Source: Streptomyces nymphaeiformis (GTDB taxonomy: Bacteria; Actinomycetota; Actinomycetes; Streptomycetales; Streptomycetaceae). From it: a DNA stretch of 64,000 nucleotides. The position numbers and the translations under genes are program-made. This document shows positions 42,711-50,881 of this stretch, one piece after another (within the stretch, counting starts at the first letter, position 1; each line of letters begins with the position of its first letter). Where the stretch lies: contig NZ_JACHJY010000005.1 in the NCBI RefSeq assembly GCF_014203895.1, forward strand, positions 124,001 through 188,000, read 5' to 3'. The notes beneath the pieces were generated by a model that was given only the letters and a program-made list of their open reading frames with translations, was not told the origin of the DNA and did not search any database.

Positions 42711-43406
42711 CTACTTCTTGGCGGCGGTCTTCTTGGCGGCGGTGGTCTTGCGCGCCGTCGTCTTCTTGGCGGGCGCCTTCTTCGCCGTGGCCTTCTTGGC
42801 CGGAGCGGTCTTCTTGGCGACCGTCTTCTTCGCGGCGGCCGTGGTGGCCTTCTTCGCGGCGGCGGTGGTCTTCTTCGCCGCGGCCGTGGTGGCCTTCTTC
42901 GCGGGCGTCGCCTTCTTCGCGGCGGCCGTGGTGGCCTTCTTCGCGGCGGCCGTGGTCTTCTTCGCCGCGGCCGTCGTGGCCTTCTTCGCGGGCATCGCCT
43001 TCTTCGCGGCGGCCTTCTTGGCGGTGGTGGCCTTCTTCGCGGCGGCCTTCTTCACCGTCGCGGAGGCGCCACCGGTGAGGCTGCCCTTGGGGGCCTTCTT
43101 GACGGAGACCTCGCCGCCCTTGGGGAGCTTCTTCGAGCCGCTGACCAGGTCCTTGAAGCCCTGACCTGCACGGAAGCGCGGGACGGAGGTCTTCTTGACC
43201 CGGACGCGCTCACCCGTCTGCGGGTTGCGGGCGTAGCGGGCCGGACGGTCGACCTTCTCGAACGAGCCGAAACCCGTGACCGAGACCCGGTCGCCGGACA
43301 CCACGGCACGCACGATGGCGTCGAGCACGTGGTCGACGGCATCGGCGGCCTGCTGACGACCGCCCATCTTGTCGGCAATCGCTTCTACGAGCTGCGCCTT
43401 GTTCAC
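42711..43406 (-). CDS. hupS: HU-family nucleoid protein with histone H1-like tail (HupS)
   Basis: A two-part DNA-binding protein of 231 residues. Residues 1-90 are a complete HU domain: MNKAQLVEAIADKMGG, GFGSFEKVDRPARYARNPQ and VPRFRAGQGFKDLV. The tail (about 100-231) is built of Lys/Ala/Thr blocks such as AAKKATTAKK and PAKKATTAAAKK, like eukaryotic linker histone tails. In Streptomyces HupS compacts spore chromosomes. Its promoter is upstream at 43458. GTG start. Confidence 0.96.
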   Translation of the reverse strand: MNKAQLVEAIADKMGGRQQAADAVDHVLDAIVRAVVSGDRVSVTGFGSFEKVDRPARYARNPQTGERVRVKKTSVPRFRAGQGFKDLVSGSKKLPKGGEVSVKKAPKGSLTGGASATVKKAAAKKATTAKKAAAKKAMPAKKATTAAAKKTTAAAKKATTAAAKKATPAKKATTAAAKKTTAAAKKATTAAAKKTVAKKTAPAKKATAKKAPAKKTTARKTTAAKKTAAKK

Positions 43407-43457
43407 GTCTTCCCCTTCGGAGACATTGCCAGAACGAAAGTGTTCAAGCTTTTTCGC

Positions 43458-43486
43458 ACGTTAGGCATGTATATACCGCAAATCAA
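43458..43486 (-). promoter_or_regulatory. Candidate hupS promoter
   Basis: Minus strand TTGATT (43486-43481), 17 bases, TAACGT (43463-43458), in the most AT-rich stretch of the neighbourhood (it contains TATATAC). Confidence 0.5.
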
Positions 43487-43549
43487 ACACGAAACGGTCT
43501 AATCACCCTAGTGCCGCAACGCGGAAGTGCCGTTGCGGAGTTCCTGGTG

Positions 43550-43777
43550 TCAGTCGTCCTCTGGGAATCGGCCCTCATCGAGGTCCTTCATCAACCGGTC
43601 GAGACGCGTTGCCGCGTCCTTGAGATCGTGCTTCGCCGCGGCCGTGACGACCAGCAGCTTCCGGGACAGCGCCATCCTTACGCCCTCCGGGACTTGCAGT
43701 GAGCGCACCCTTGTGTGCGCTTCCTTCAATCGGGCGGCGACTGCCTCGTAGAGCTCGAGTTGGCTGTCGCGTTCCAT
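43550..43777 (-). CDS. Small conserved hypothetical protein
   Basis: A 75-residue, probably all-helical protein: MERDSQLELYEAVAARLKEA, RVRSLQVPEGVRMALSRKLL, and a charged end MKDLDEGRFPEDD. No catalytic motif and no membrane segment. It sits between hupS and leuD on the same strand. I know no function. The ATG at 43777 lacks a strong ribosome site. Confidence 0.7.
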   Translation of the reverse strand: MERDSQLELYEAVAARLKEAHTRVRSLQVPEGVRMALSRKLLVVTAAAKHDLKDAATRLDRLMKDLDEGRFPEDD

Positions 43778-43830
43778 GCACCGATTGTGCCATCTAGGGC
43801 GAGTTGTCGCCCGACAGGGTCTCAACAAGC

Positions 43831-43866
43831 GACTGCGCCCCCCACCGGGCGGTGGGGGGCGCAGTC
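43831..43866 (-). terminator. Terminator after leuCD
   Basis: A perfect 16-base stem: GACTGCGCCCCCCACC at 43831-43846 and its complement at 43851-43866, loop GGGC, just past the leuD stop. Confidence 0.9.
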
Positions 43867-43881
43867 GTGGAAAAGCGCTGC

Positions 43882-44475
43882 TCAGGCCGTAATTGTACGG
43901 GGCTTGAAGGCCGGTCGAGCAGCCTCGTAGGCCGCGATGTCGGCTTCGTTCTGAAGGGTGAGGCTGATGTCGTCGAGGCCGTTGAGCAGACGCCAGCGGG
44001 CGTTCTCGTCGAGCTCGAAGTCGGCGTCGATCCCCTCGGCGAGGACCTTGCGGGCCTCCAGGTCGACGGTGATCTCGGCGGTCGGGTCGGCCTCGGTCAG
44101 CTCCCAGAGGGCGTCCACCGTCTCCTGCGGGAGGACGACGGTCAGCAGGCCGTTCTTCAGCGAGTTGCCGCGGAAGATGTCGGCGAACCGGGAGGAGATG
44201 ACCGCCTGGAAGCCGTAGTTCTGGAGCGCCCAGACGGCGTGCTCACGGGAGGAGCCGGTGCCGAAGTCGGGGCCGGCGACCAGGACCGTGGCGCCCTGCC
44301 GCTCCGGGCGGTTGAGGACGAACTCGGAGTCCTTGCGCCAGGCCTCGAAGAGGCCGTCCTCGAAGCCGTCGCGGGTGACCTTCTTGAGCCAGTGCGCCGG
44401 GATGATCTGGTCGGTGTCGACGTTGCTGCGGCGCAGCGGGACGGCCCGGCCGGTGTGCGTGGTGAAAGCTTCCAT
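43882..44475 (-). CDS. leuD: 3-isopropylmalate dehydratase small subunit
   Basis: Small subunit of isopropylmalate isomerase, second step of leucine synthesis. MEAFTTHTGRAVPLRRSNVD, then DTDQIIPAHWLK, and the conserved GPDFGTGSSREHAVWAL. 197 residues. It starts six bases after leuC, with which it forms the heterodimer. Confidence 0.97.
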   Translation of the reverse strand: MEAFTTHTGRAVPLRRSNVDTDQIIPAHWLKKVTRDGFEDGLFEAWRKDSEFVLNRPERQGATVLVAGPDFGTGSSREHAVWALQNYGFQAVISSRFADIFRGNSLKNGLLTVVLPQETVDALWELTEADPTAEITVDLEARKVLAEGIDADFELDENARWRLLNGLDDISLTLQNEADIAAYEAARPAFKPRTITA

Positions 44476-44481
44476 GGTTCC

Positions 44482-45906
44482 TCAGACCCCCGCGGTGGTG
44501 GCGACGTCGGACAGATCGGCCGGGGAGGCCAGGTGGCCCAGGACGGCGGTGGCGGCGGCGACCTGGGGGGAGACCAGGTGGGTGCGGCCGCCCTTGCCCT
44601 GCCGGCCCTCGAAGTTGCGGTTGGAGGTGGACGCGGAACGCTCACCCGGAGCCAGTTGGTCGGGGTTCATGCCCAGGCACATCGAGCAGCCCGCGTGCCG
44701 CCATTCGGCGCCGGCCTCCTTGAAGACCTTGTCCAGGCCCTCCTCGACGGCCTGCAGGGCGACCCGGACCGAACCGGGGACGACCAGCATGCGGACGCCG
44801 TCGGCGACCTTGCGGCCCTCCAGGAGCGAGGCGGCGTTGCGCAGGTCCTCGATGCGGCCGTTGGTGCAGGAGCCTACGAAGACGGTGTCGACCTTGATGT
44901 CGCGCAGCGGCTGCCCGGCGGTCAACCCCATGTACTCCAGGGCCTTTTCGGCGGCGAGGCGCTCCGAAGCGTCTTCGTACGAAGCCGGGTCGGGGACGTT
45001 CGCCGAAAGCGGCGCGCCCTGGCCGGGGTTGGTGCCCCAGGTGACGAACGGCGCCAGCGAGGGCCCGTCGATGACGACCTCGGCGTCGAAGACCGCGTCC
45101 TCGTCGGACTTCAGGGTCTTCCAGTACGCGACGGCGGCGTCCCAGTCCTCGCCCTCGGGGGCGTGGGCGCGGCCCTTCAGGTAGGCGAAGGTCGTCTCGT
45201 CGGGGGCGATCATGCCCGCGCGGGCGCCGGCCTCGATCGACATGTTGCAGATGGTCATCCGGGCCTCCATCGAGAGCTTCTCGATGGCGGAGCCGCGGTA
45301 CTCCAGGATGTAGCCCTGGCCGCCGCCGGTGCCGATCTTCGCGATGATCGCCAGGATCAGGTCCTTGGCGGTGACGTCCTCGGGCAGCTCGCCGTCGACG
45401 GTGATCGCCATGGTCTTGGGGCGGGCCAGCGGCAGCGTCTGGGTGGCGAGCACGTGCTCGACCTGGCTGGTGCCGATGCCGAACGCCAGCGCGCCGAAAG
45501 CGCCGTGCGTGGAGGTGTGCGAGTCGCCGCAGACCACGGTGGTGCCGGGCTGGGTCAGGCCCAGCTGGGGGCCCACGACGTGGACGACGCCCTGCTCGAC
45601 GTCGCCCAGCGGGTGCAGCCGGACGCCGAACTCGGCACAGTTCTTGCGGAGGGTCTCCAGCTGGGCGCGGGAGACGGGGTCCGCGATCGGCTTGTCGATG
45701 TCGAGGGTCGGGGTGTTGTGGTCCTCGGTGGCGATGGTGAGGTCGAGGCGCCGCACCTGCCGGCCGTTCTGCCGGAGGCCGTCGAAGGCCTGGGGGCTGG
45801 TGACCTCGTGCAGCAGGTGCAGATCGATGAAGAGGAGGTCGGGCTCGCCCTCGGCGCGCCGGACGACATGGTCGTCCCAGACCTTCTCCGCGAGTGTCCT
45901 ACCCAT
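44482..45906 (-). CDS. leuC: 3-isopropylmalate dehydratase large subunit
   Basis: Large, iron-sulfur subunit of isopropylmalate isomerase. MGRTLAEKVWDDHVV is the start. VVCGDSHTSTHGAFGALAFG is the aconitase-family signature. VFVGSCTNGRIEDLR and AGCSMCLGMNPDQL give the three Cys ligands of the 4Fe-4S cluster. 474 residues. The ATG at 45906 has GGAGGG upstream. It is divergent from ndgR, whose product controls it in S. coelicolor. Confidence 0.97.
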   Translation of the reverse strand: MGRTLAEKVWDDHVVRRAEGEPDLLFIDLHLLHEVTSPQAFDGLRQNGRQVRRLDLTIATEDHNTPTLDIDKPIADPVSRAQLETLRKNCAEFGVRLHPLGDVEQGVVHVVGPQLGLTQPGTTVVCGDSHTSTHGAFGALAFGIGTSQVEHVLATQTLPLARPKTMAITVDGELPEDVTAKDLILAIIAKIGTGGGQGYILEYRGSAIEKLSMEARMTICNMSIEAGARAGMIAPDETTFAYLKGRAHAPEGEDWDAAVAYWKTLKSDEDAVFDAEVVIDGPSLAPFVTWGTNPGQGAPLSANVPDPASYEDASERLAAEKALEYMGLTAGQPLRDIKVDTVFVGSCTNGRIEDLRNAASLLEGRKVADGVRMLVVPGSVRVALQAVEEGLDKVFKEAGAEWRHAGCSMCLGMNPDQLAPGERSASTSNRNFEGRQGKGGRTHLVSPQVAAATAVLGHLASPADLSDVATTAGV

Positions 45907-46013
45907 CGCTTTCCCTCCGGCCGGCGGCTGCGCCGGCACAACTAGAGACCCGTTTCGCGGGCCGTTGTGCGGCCGCATCACCAGGGTCACAGGTTCCGAG
46001 AAAAATTGAACTT

Positions 46014-46034
46014 GCGTTTCACAGAGTGAGACGC
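46014..46034. promoter_or_regulatory. Operator-like inverted repeat in the ndgR-leuC region
   Basis: GCGTTTCAC-AGA-GTGAGACGC, 9-base arms with one mismatch, 12 bases before the ndgR start. Suitable for an IclR-type dimer and probably autoregulatory. The leuC start is 108 bases to the left. Confidence 0.55.
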
Positions 46035-46046
46035 GAATATCGTTGC

Positions 46047-46763
46047 ATGGACAACTCTAGCGGCGTAGGCGTTCTCGACAAGGCAGCCCTTGTCCTGAGC
46101 GCCCTGGAGTCCGGTCCGGCCACCCTCGCAGGACTGGTCGCGGCGACGGGACTCGCACGACCCACGGCCCATCGACTGGCCGTGGCACTGGAACACCACC
46201 GGATGGTGGCGCGTGACATGCAGGGCCGGTTCATCCTCGGACCGCGCCTGGCGGAGCTCGCCGCCGCGGCCGGCGAGGACCGCCTGCTCGCGACCGCGGG
46301 CCCGGTTCTGACGCATCTGCGCGACGTCACCGGCGAGAGCGCCCAGCTCTACCGGCGCCAGGGCGACATGCGCATCTGCGTGGCGGCGGCCGAGCGGCTC
46401 TCGGGCCTGCGGGACACGGTCCCGGTCGGCTCGACGCTGACCATGAAGGCCGGCTCGTCCGCGCAGATCCTGATGGCCTGGGAGGAGCCCGAGCGGCTGC
46501 ACCGCGGCCTCCAGGGCGCCCGCTTCACGGCGACGGCCCTGTCGGGCGTACGGCGCCGTGGCTGGGCCCAGTCGATCGGCGAGCGGGAGCCGGGCGTCGC
46601 GTCCGTCTCCGCGCCCGTACGCGGCCCCTCGAACCGCGTGGTGGCCGCCGTGTCGGTCTCGGGTCCCATCGAGCGTCTGACGCGCCACCCCGGCCGCATG
46701 CACGCCCAGGCGGTCATCGACGCCGCCGCCCGTCTCTCCGAGGCGCTCCGCCGCAACGGCTGA
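46047..46763 (+). CDS. ndgR: IclR-family regulator NdgR
   Basis: A 238-residue IclR-type regulator of amino-acid metabolism and differentiation in Streptomyces. The N-terminal helix-turn-helix is VLSALESGPATLAGLVAATG and ARPTAHRLAVALEHHRMV. The effector domain includes ESAQLYRRQGDMRICVAAAE, VPVGSTLTMKAGSSAQILMA and GVASVSAPVRGPSNRVVAAV. ATG at 46047. Divergent from leuCD, a known target of NdgR in S. coelicolor. An inverted repeat at 46014 may be its own operator. Confidence 0.94.
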   Translation: MDNSSGVGVLDKAALVLSALESGPATLAGLVAATGLARPTAHRLAVALEHHRMVARDMQGRFILGPRLAELAAAAGEDRLLATAGPVLTHLRDVTGESAQLYRRQGDMRICVAAAERLSGLRDTVPVGSTLTMKAGSSAQILMAWEEPERLHRGLQGARFTATALSGVRRRGWAQSIGEREPGVASVSAPVRGPSNRVVAAVSVSGPIERLTRHPGRMHAQAVIDAAARLSEALRRNG

Positions 46764-46850
46764 CGTCTCCCTGTTCACCTGTACGTTCCCGGCCCACCGT
46801 TCCAACGCCGCAGCGGTGGGCCGGAGTTGTGTGCGCGAGGCCGGGAACAG

Positions 46851-46886
46851 CGAAGAAGCCCTCCCCCGAAGGGAAGGGCTTCTTCG
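46851..46886. terminator. Bidirectional terminator between ndgR and the tRNA cluster
   Basis: CGAAGAAGCCC pairs with GGGCTTCTTCG, extended by an imperfect CCC/GGG, followed by TCTTGT on the plus side. Confidence 0.82.
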
Positions 46887-46891
46887 TCTTG

Positions 46892-46964
46892 TACCCCCGA
46901 CCGGATTCGAACCGGCGCTACCGCCTTGAGAGGGCGGCGTGCTAGGCCGCTACACAACGGGGGC
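46892..46964 (-). tRNA. tRNA-Glu (CTC)
   Basis: 73 bases. Acceptor GCCCCCG pairs with CGGGGGT, discriminator A. The anticodon loop CCTCTCAAG gives CTC, reading GAG. T-arm CCGGTTCGAATCCGG. No encoded CCA. Last gene of the five-tRNA cluster in transcription order. Confidence 0.97.
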
Positions 46965-47007
46965 GCGGATCCTGCATGCGGTTGATGAACACCGCCGCAG
47001 ATCCAAG

Positions 47008-47079
47008 CTGGTCTACCAGGACTCGAACCTAGACTAACTGAACCAGAATCAGTCGTGCTGCCAATTACACCATAGACCA
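47008..47079 (-). tRNA. tRNA-Gln (CTG)
   Basis: 72 bases. Acceptor TGGTCTA pairs with TAGACCA, discriminator G. The anticodon loop contains TTCTGGT, giving CTG, reading CAG. Differs from the copy at 47348 in acceptor and T-stem bases. Confidence 0.96.
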
Positions 47080-47099
47080 AAGTGGTTTAGACCAACTCG

Positions 47100-47172
47100 T
47101 ACCCCCGACCGGATTCGAACCGGCGCTACCGCCTTGAGAGGGCGGCGTGCTAGGCCGCTACACAACGGGGGC
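47100..47172 (-). tRNA. tRNA-Glu (CTC)
   Basis: 73 bases, identical to the copy at 46892. Confidence 0.97.
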
Positions 47173-47233
47173 CCTAGCGATCCTGCATCGGGTTCACCGG
47201 GAGCTACCCAGGTGATCCCGCGGGAAGGATCTG

Positions 47234-47306
47234 TACCCCCGACCGGATTCGAACCGGCGCTACCGCCTTGAGAGGGCGGCGTGCTAGGCCGCTACACAAC
47301 GGGGGC
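47234..47306 (-). tRNA. tRNA-Glu (CTC)
   Basis: 73 bases, identical to the copies at 46892 and 47100. Confidence 0.97.
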
Positions 47307-47347
47307 TTTGTGGATGCCAATCCACGGTTGCAGATGAGCTCTGCGAG

Positions 47348-47419
47348 CTGGCCTACCTGGACTCGAACCAAGACTAACTGAACCAGAATCAGTCGTGCTG
47401 CCAATTACACCATAGGCCA
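47348..47419 (-). tRNA. tRNA-Gln (CTG)
   Basis: 72 bases. Acceptor TGGCCTA pairs with TAGGCCA, anticodon CTG. First gene of the cluster in transcription order (Gln-Glu-Glu-Gln-Glu). Confidence 0.96.
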
Positions 47420-47514
47420 CCGGGACTCGATCACTTCGAGAAGCGATCTTGTTCGGCTTGCGCTTCCGGGGCTTTCCGGCCTTTCGGCCCGTTCCCCTCG
47501 GCGCAGGAAGAACA

Positions 47515-48237
47515 TTACCCGAAGGTGGACGGTGCTCCAAAACGCGTATCCGCACGCAGCAGCGCGGGCAGCTCGCGGAGGCCGGTGATCCGGGTCAGCT
47601 CGGGTCTCCCGCCGGTCCCCGCGCGATCCAGCCAGATGCCCCGCAGGCCCGCCTCCACGGCGCCCCGGGCGTCGATGTCCGGCTGGTCACCGACGTACGC
47701 CACCTGGTCGGGGCGCAGGCCCAGGGCGGCACAGGCGGCGTGGAAGGCCTCCGGGGCCGGCTTGGCCACCCCGAGCTCGGCGGCGCACACCACGGCCTCG
47801 AAGCGGTCCCGCACGCCCAGCGCACGGAGCTTGTGGTCCTGGTTGTGGATGCTGGAGTTGGACAGCACGCCGTGACGGTAGTCACGGGCGAGCAGGTCGA
47901 GGGCGGGCACGGTGTCGGGGAAGAGCTCCCAGGCGGCCTCGTAATGGACCACGTACCGGTCGAACCAGTCGTCGGCCTCGGCGGCGGTGAGCCCCGGCCG
48001 GCCGAGGAAGTCCCGCACGCGCTCGCGCCGCTGCTCCCGGAAGTCCCCGCCCTCGGCCTCGTACCGGCGCCAGTGCAGTTCCGTGAGCTCCTTCCAGCGC
48101 CCCAGGGCCTCCTCGACGGAGCCCCAGGCCCCGAGCAGCCCCTCGGCCGCGAGGTGCGCCCGCATCCCGGCCCGGTCGGCGGCCGCGTAGTCGAAGATCG
48201 TGTCGTCGATGTCCCAGAGCACCGCGCGGATGGCCAT
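47515..48237 (-). CDS. HAD-superfamily hydrolase
   Basis: A 240-residue haloacid dehalogenase-type phosphatase. Motif I is VLWDIDDTIFDYAAAD with nucleophile and acid Asp (DIDDT). Motif II is in GVLSNSSIHNQDHKL, motif III in GVAKPAPEAFHAA, and motif IV in VAYVGDQPDIDARGAVEAG. A helical cap lies between motifs I and II. The substrate is unknown. It lies between the tRNA cluster and gltX, with a terminator upstream. Confidence 0.9.
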   Translation of the reverse strand: MAIRAVLWDIDDTIFDYAAADRAGMRAHLAAEGLLGAWGSVEEALGRWKELTELHWRRYEAEGGDFREQRRERVRDFLGRPGLTAAEADDWFDRYVVHYEAAWELFPDTVPALDLLARDYRHGVLSNSSIHNQDHKLRALGVRDRFEAVVCAAELGVAKPAPEAFHAACAALGLRPDQVAYVGDQPDIDARGAVEAGLRGIWLDRAGTGGRPELTRITGLRELPALLRADTRFGAPSTFG

Positions 48238-48245
48238 GGAGACGA

Positions 48246-48281
48246 CGGTACCCCCGTCCCGGGCGCGGGACGGGGGTACCG
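48246..48281 (-). terminator. Terminator after gltX
   Basis: CGGTACCCCCGTCCC at 48246-48260 and GGGACGGGGGTACCG at 48267-48281 are exact complements, 17 bases past the gltX stop. Confidence 0.85.
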
Positions 48282-48297
48282 GTGCGTACGGCGCGGA

Positions 48298-49773
48298 TCA
48301 GCCGGCGAGCTTCGCCAGGGCCGCGTCGATGCGGGTCAGGGTCTTCTCCTTGCCCAGGATCTCCAGGGACTCGAAGAGCGGCAGGCCGACCGTGCGGCCG
48401 GTGACCGCGACGCGGACCGGGGCCTGCGCCTTGCCGAGCTTGAGGCCGTGGGCCTCGCCGGCGGCCAGGACGGCGTTCTTGAGGGACTCGGGGTCGCTCC
48501 AGTCGGCCGCCTCGAGCTTCTCGCGGGCGGTGGTGAGCAGCGCCGCGGGCTCGCCCTTCATGGCCTTGTCCCACGAGGGCTGGTCGAAGACCGGCTCGGA
48601 CAGGAACAGGAAGTCCACGTTGGCCGTGATGTCCGAGAGGACGGTCAGGCGGGTCTGGGCGTGCGGCGCGATGGCCTCCCAGGCGGCCTTGTCGAAGTCC
48701 TCCGGCGCCCAGGGGGCGTGCGGGGCCTGCAGCCAGGGCTCGCAGGCCGCGGCGAAGTCCTCGACCTTGAGCATCCGGATGTGGTCGGCGTTGATCGACT
48801 CGGCCTTCTTGAGGTCGAAGCGCGCCGGGTTGGCGTTGACGTCGGCGATGTCGAACTTCGCCACCATCTCGGGGATGGTGAAGAGGTCCTGGTCGGCCGA
48901 GAAGGACCAGCCGAGGAGCGACAGGTAGTTGAGCAGGCCCTCGGGGAGGAAGCCGCGCTCCCGGTAGAGGTTGAGGGAGGCCTGCGGGTCGCGCTTGGAG
49001 AGCTTCTTGTTGCCCTCGCCCATCACGTACGGCAGGTGGCCGAAGGAGGGGATCTCCTTGGCGATGCCGAGCTCGATCAGCGCCTTGTAGAGCGCGACCT
49101 GGCGCGGGGTGGAGGAGAGCAGGTCCTCGCCGCGCAGGACGTGGGTGATCTCCATGAGGGCGTCGTCGACCGGGTTGACGAGGGTGTAGAGCGGGGCGCC
49201 GTTGGCCCGGAGGATGCCGTAGTCCGGCACGTTCTCCGGGGTGAAGGTGAGCTCGCCGCGGACCAGGTCGGTGAAGGTGATCGGCTCGTCGGGCATCCGG
49301 AAGCGGACGATCGACGCGCGGCCCTCGGCCTCGTACGCGGCCTTCTGCTCGTCGGTGAGGTCGCGGCAGTGGCCGTCGTAGCCGGAGGGGCGGCCGGCGG
49401 CGCGGGCGGCCTCGCGGCGCTCGTCGAGCTCCTCGGTGGTGCAGTAGCAGGGGTACGCGTACCCGCCGGCGAGCAGCTTGGCGGCGACGTCCTTGTAGAT
49501 GTCCATCCGCTGCGACTGGCGGTACGGCGCGTGCGGGCCGCCGACCTCGGGGCCCTCGTCCCAGTCGAGGCCGAGCCACTTCAGCGAGTCGAGGAGCTGG
49601 TTGTACGACTCCTCGGAGTCGCGCGCAGCGTCGGTGTCCTCGATGCGGAAGACCATGGTGCCCTGGTTGTGCCGGGCGAAGGCCCAGTTGAAGAGGGCGG
49701 TGCGGACCAGGCCCACGTGGGGGTTGCCGGTCGGGGAGGGACAGAAACGGACGCGGATGTTCGCGTTAGCCAC
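48298..49773 (-). CDS. gltX: Glutamyl-tRNA synthetase
   Basis: Charges tRNA-Glu; in actinobacteria it generally also mischarges tRNA-Gln for later amidation by GatCAB (family knowledge). VRFCPSPTGNPHVGLVRTAL carries the class I HIGH-type motif. GNKKLSKRDPQASLNLYRER carries the KMSKS-type motif. 491 residues. It overlaps the FAH-family gene by eight bases. Five tRNA genes for exactly Glu and Gln lie one gene downstream. Confidence 0.97.
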   Translation of the reverse strand: MANANIRVRFCPSPTGNPHVGLVRTALFNWAFARHNQGTMVFRIEDTDAARDSEESYNQLLDSLKWLGLDWDEGPEVGGPHAPYRQSQRMDIYKDVAAKLLAGGYAYPCYCTTEELDERREAARAAGRPSGYDGHCRDLTDEQKAAYEAEGRASIVRFRMPDEPITFTDLVRGELTFTPENVPDYGILRANGAPLYTLVNPVDDALMEITHVLRGEDLLSSTPRQVALYKALIELGIAKEIPSFGHLPYVMGEGNKKLSKRDPQASLNLYRERGFLPEGLLNYLSLLGWSFSADQDLFTIPEMVAKFDIADVNANPARFDLKKAESINADHIRMLKVEDFAAACEPWLQAPHAPWAPEDFDKAAWEAIAPHAQTRLTVLSDITANVDFLFLSEPVFDQPSWDKAMKGEPAALLTTAREKLEAADWSDPESLKNAVLAAGEAHGLKLGKAQAPVRVAVTGRTVGLPLFESLEILGKEKTLTRIDAALAKLAG

Positions 49774-50551
49774 GCTTGATCACCTTGTTGGTGAGAGTGC
49801 CGATGCCTTCGATGGTGACGGCGACCTCGTCGCCGACGTTGAGGGGGCCGACCCCGGCGGGGGTGCCGGTGAGGATGACGTCGCCGGGGAGCAGCGTCAT
49901 GGCCTCGGTGATGTGGACGACCAGGTCCTCGATGGAGCGGATCATGTCGCTCGTCCGACCCAGCTGGCGTTGTTCGCCGTTGACCGTGGCCTGGATGGTC
50001 AGGTCGCTCGGGTCGAGGTCGGTCTCCACCCAGGGGCCCAGCGGGCAGGAGGTGTCGAAGCCCTTCGCGCGGGCCCACTGCTTCTCGCGCTGCTGCGCGT
50101 CGCGGGCGGTGACGTCATTGGCGCAGGTGTAGCCGAAGATGACGTCCTTCACGCGCTCGCGGGGCACCTCGCGGCACATGCGGCCGATGACCACGGCCAG
50201 TTCGGCCTCGTGGTGCAGCTCGTTGGAGAAGGAGGGGTACTCGATGGCGTCGCCGGGGCCGATCACCGAGGTGGTGGGCTTGAAGAAGGCGACGGGGACG
50301 TCGGGGACCTCGTTGCCGAGTTCGGCGGCGTGCTCGGCGTAGTTGCGGCCGATGGCCACGACCTTGTTGGGGAGCACGGGCGGCAGGAGCCGTACCTTGC
50401 TCAGCGGGACCTTGGTGCCGCTGAGCTCGAAGTCGGTGTACGGGATGCCCTTGATGATGTCGAGGACGAGGCCGCCGGACTCGACGGTTCCCTCGCCCTC
50501 GACCGCGCCGAAGGCCACATTGCCGTCGATGGAGAATCTGGCGATGCGCAC
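49766..50551 (-). CDS. Fumarylacetoacetate hydrolase-family protein
   Basis: A 261-residue FAH-fold enzyme. VVAIGRNYAEHAAELGNEVP, then HHEAELAVVIGRMCREVP with the metal-binding Glu pair, and GYTCANDVTARDAQQREKQW are the family signatures, with LTGTPAGVGPLNVGDEV near the end. Members act on beta-diketo acids, acylpyruvates or oxaloacetate; the substrate is not clear. GTG at 50551. It overlaps gltX by eight bases, so the two are co-translated. Confidence 0.92.
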   Translation of the reverse strand: MRIARFSIDGNVAFGAVEGEGTVESGGLVLDIIKGIPYTDFELSGTKVPLSKVRLLPPVLPNKVVAIGRNYAEHAAELGNEVPDVPVAFFKPTTSVIGPGDAIEYPSFSNELHHEAELAVVIGRMCREVPRERVKDVIFGYTCANDVTARDAQQREKQWARAKGFDTSCPLGPWVETDLDPSDLTIQATVNGEQRQLGRTSDMIRSIEDLVVHITEAMTLLPGDVILTGTPAGVGPLNVGDEVAVTIEGIGTLTNKVIKRG

Positions 50552-50677
50552 GAGTGCTGTCGCCCCTCACTTGGTGCTGGCTGGAGTCTGACGCTCCAGG
50601 CTAACGCGGCGAGAGGGCGGTCGACCGGCGTTATCACCGGTGCCTATGGGTGGGGGCGGGGCCTGCCGCGTCCCGGG

Positions 50678-50881
50678 TCAGCGCGTCGCGGAGGCGTACG
50701 GCTGGGGCTCGTAGGGGGCCGGGGCCTGCATCAGGATCGTGCGGCGCGGGTTGGCCGTGTTGCCGGGCAGCTCCGTGGCGTACTCCGGCTGGGCACCGCG
50801 GCCGAGCTCTGCGGCGTCCGCGAGGTGGACGAGGGTGGAACGGCGGGGGTTGGCCGTGGTGCGGAGCGTCGTCGTCTTCAT
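50678..50881 (-). CDS. Small hypothetical protein with duplicated TANPRR motif
   Basis: A 67-residue protein of unknown function. It contains the same motif twice: TANPRRSTL (residues 9-17) and TANPRRTIL (42-50), joined by an acidic segment ADAAELGRGAQPEYATELPG. It ends with APAPYEPQPYASATR. No membrane segment or signal peptide. The ribosome site is weak (AAGG 15 bases away). Low confidence that the annotated start is right; the repeat argues that it is a real protein. Confidence 0.6.
   Translation of the reverse strand: MKTTTLRTTANPRRSTLVHLADAAELGRGAQPEYATELPGNTANPRRTILMQAPAPYEPQPYASATR

Noticed and set aside
46892..47419. The repeated tRNA sequences as attachment sites of an integrated element
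   Set aside because: They are complete tRNA genes in a normal cluster. There is no integrase and no foreign DNA between them.
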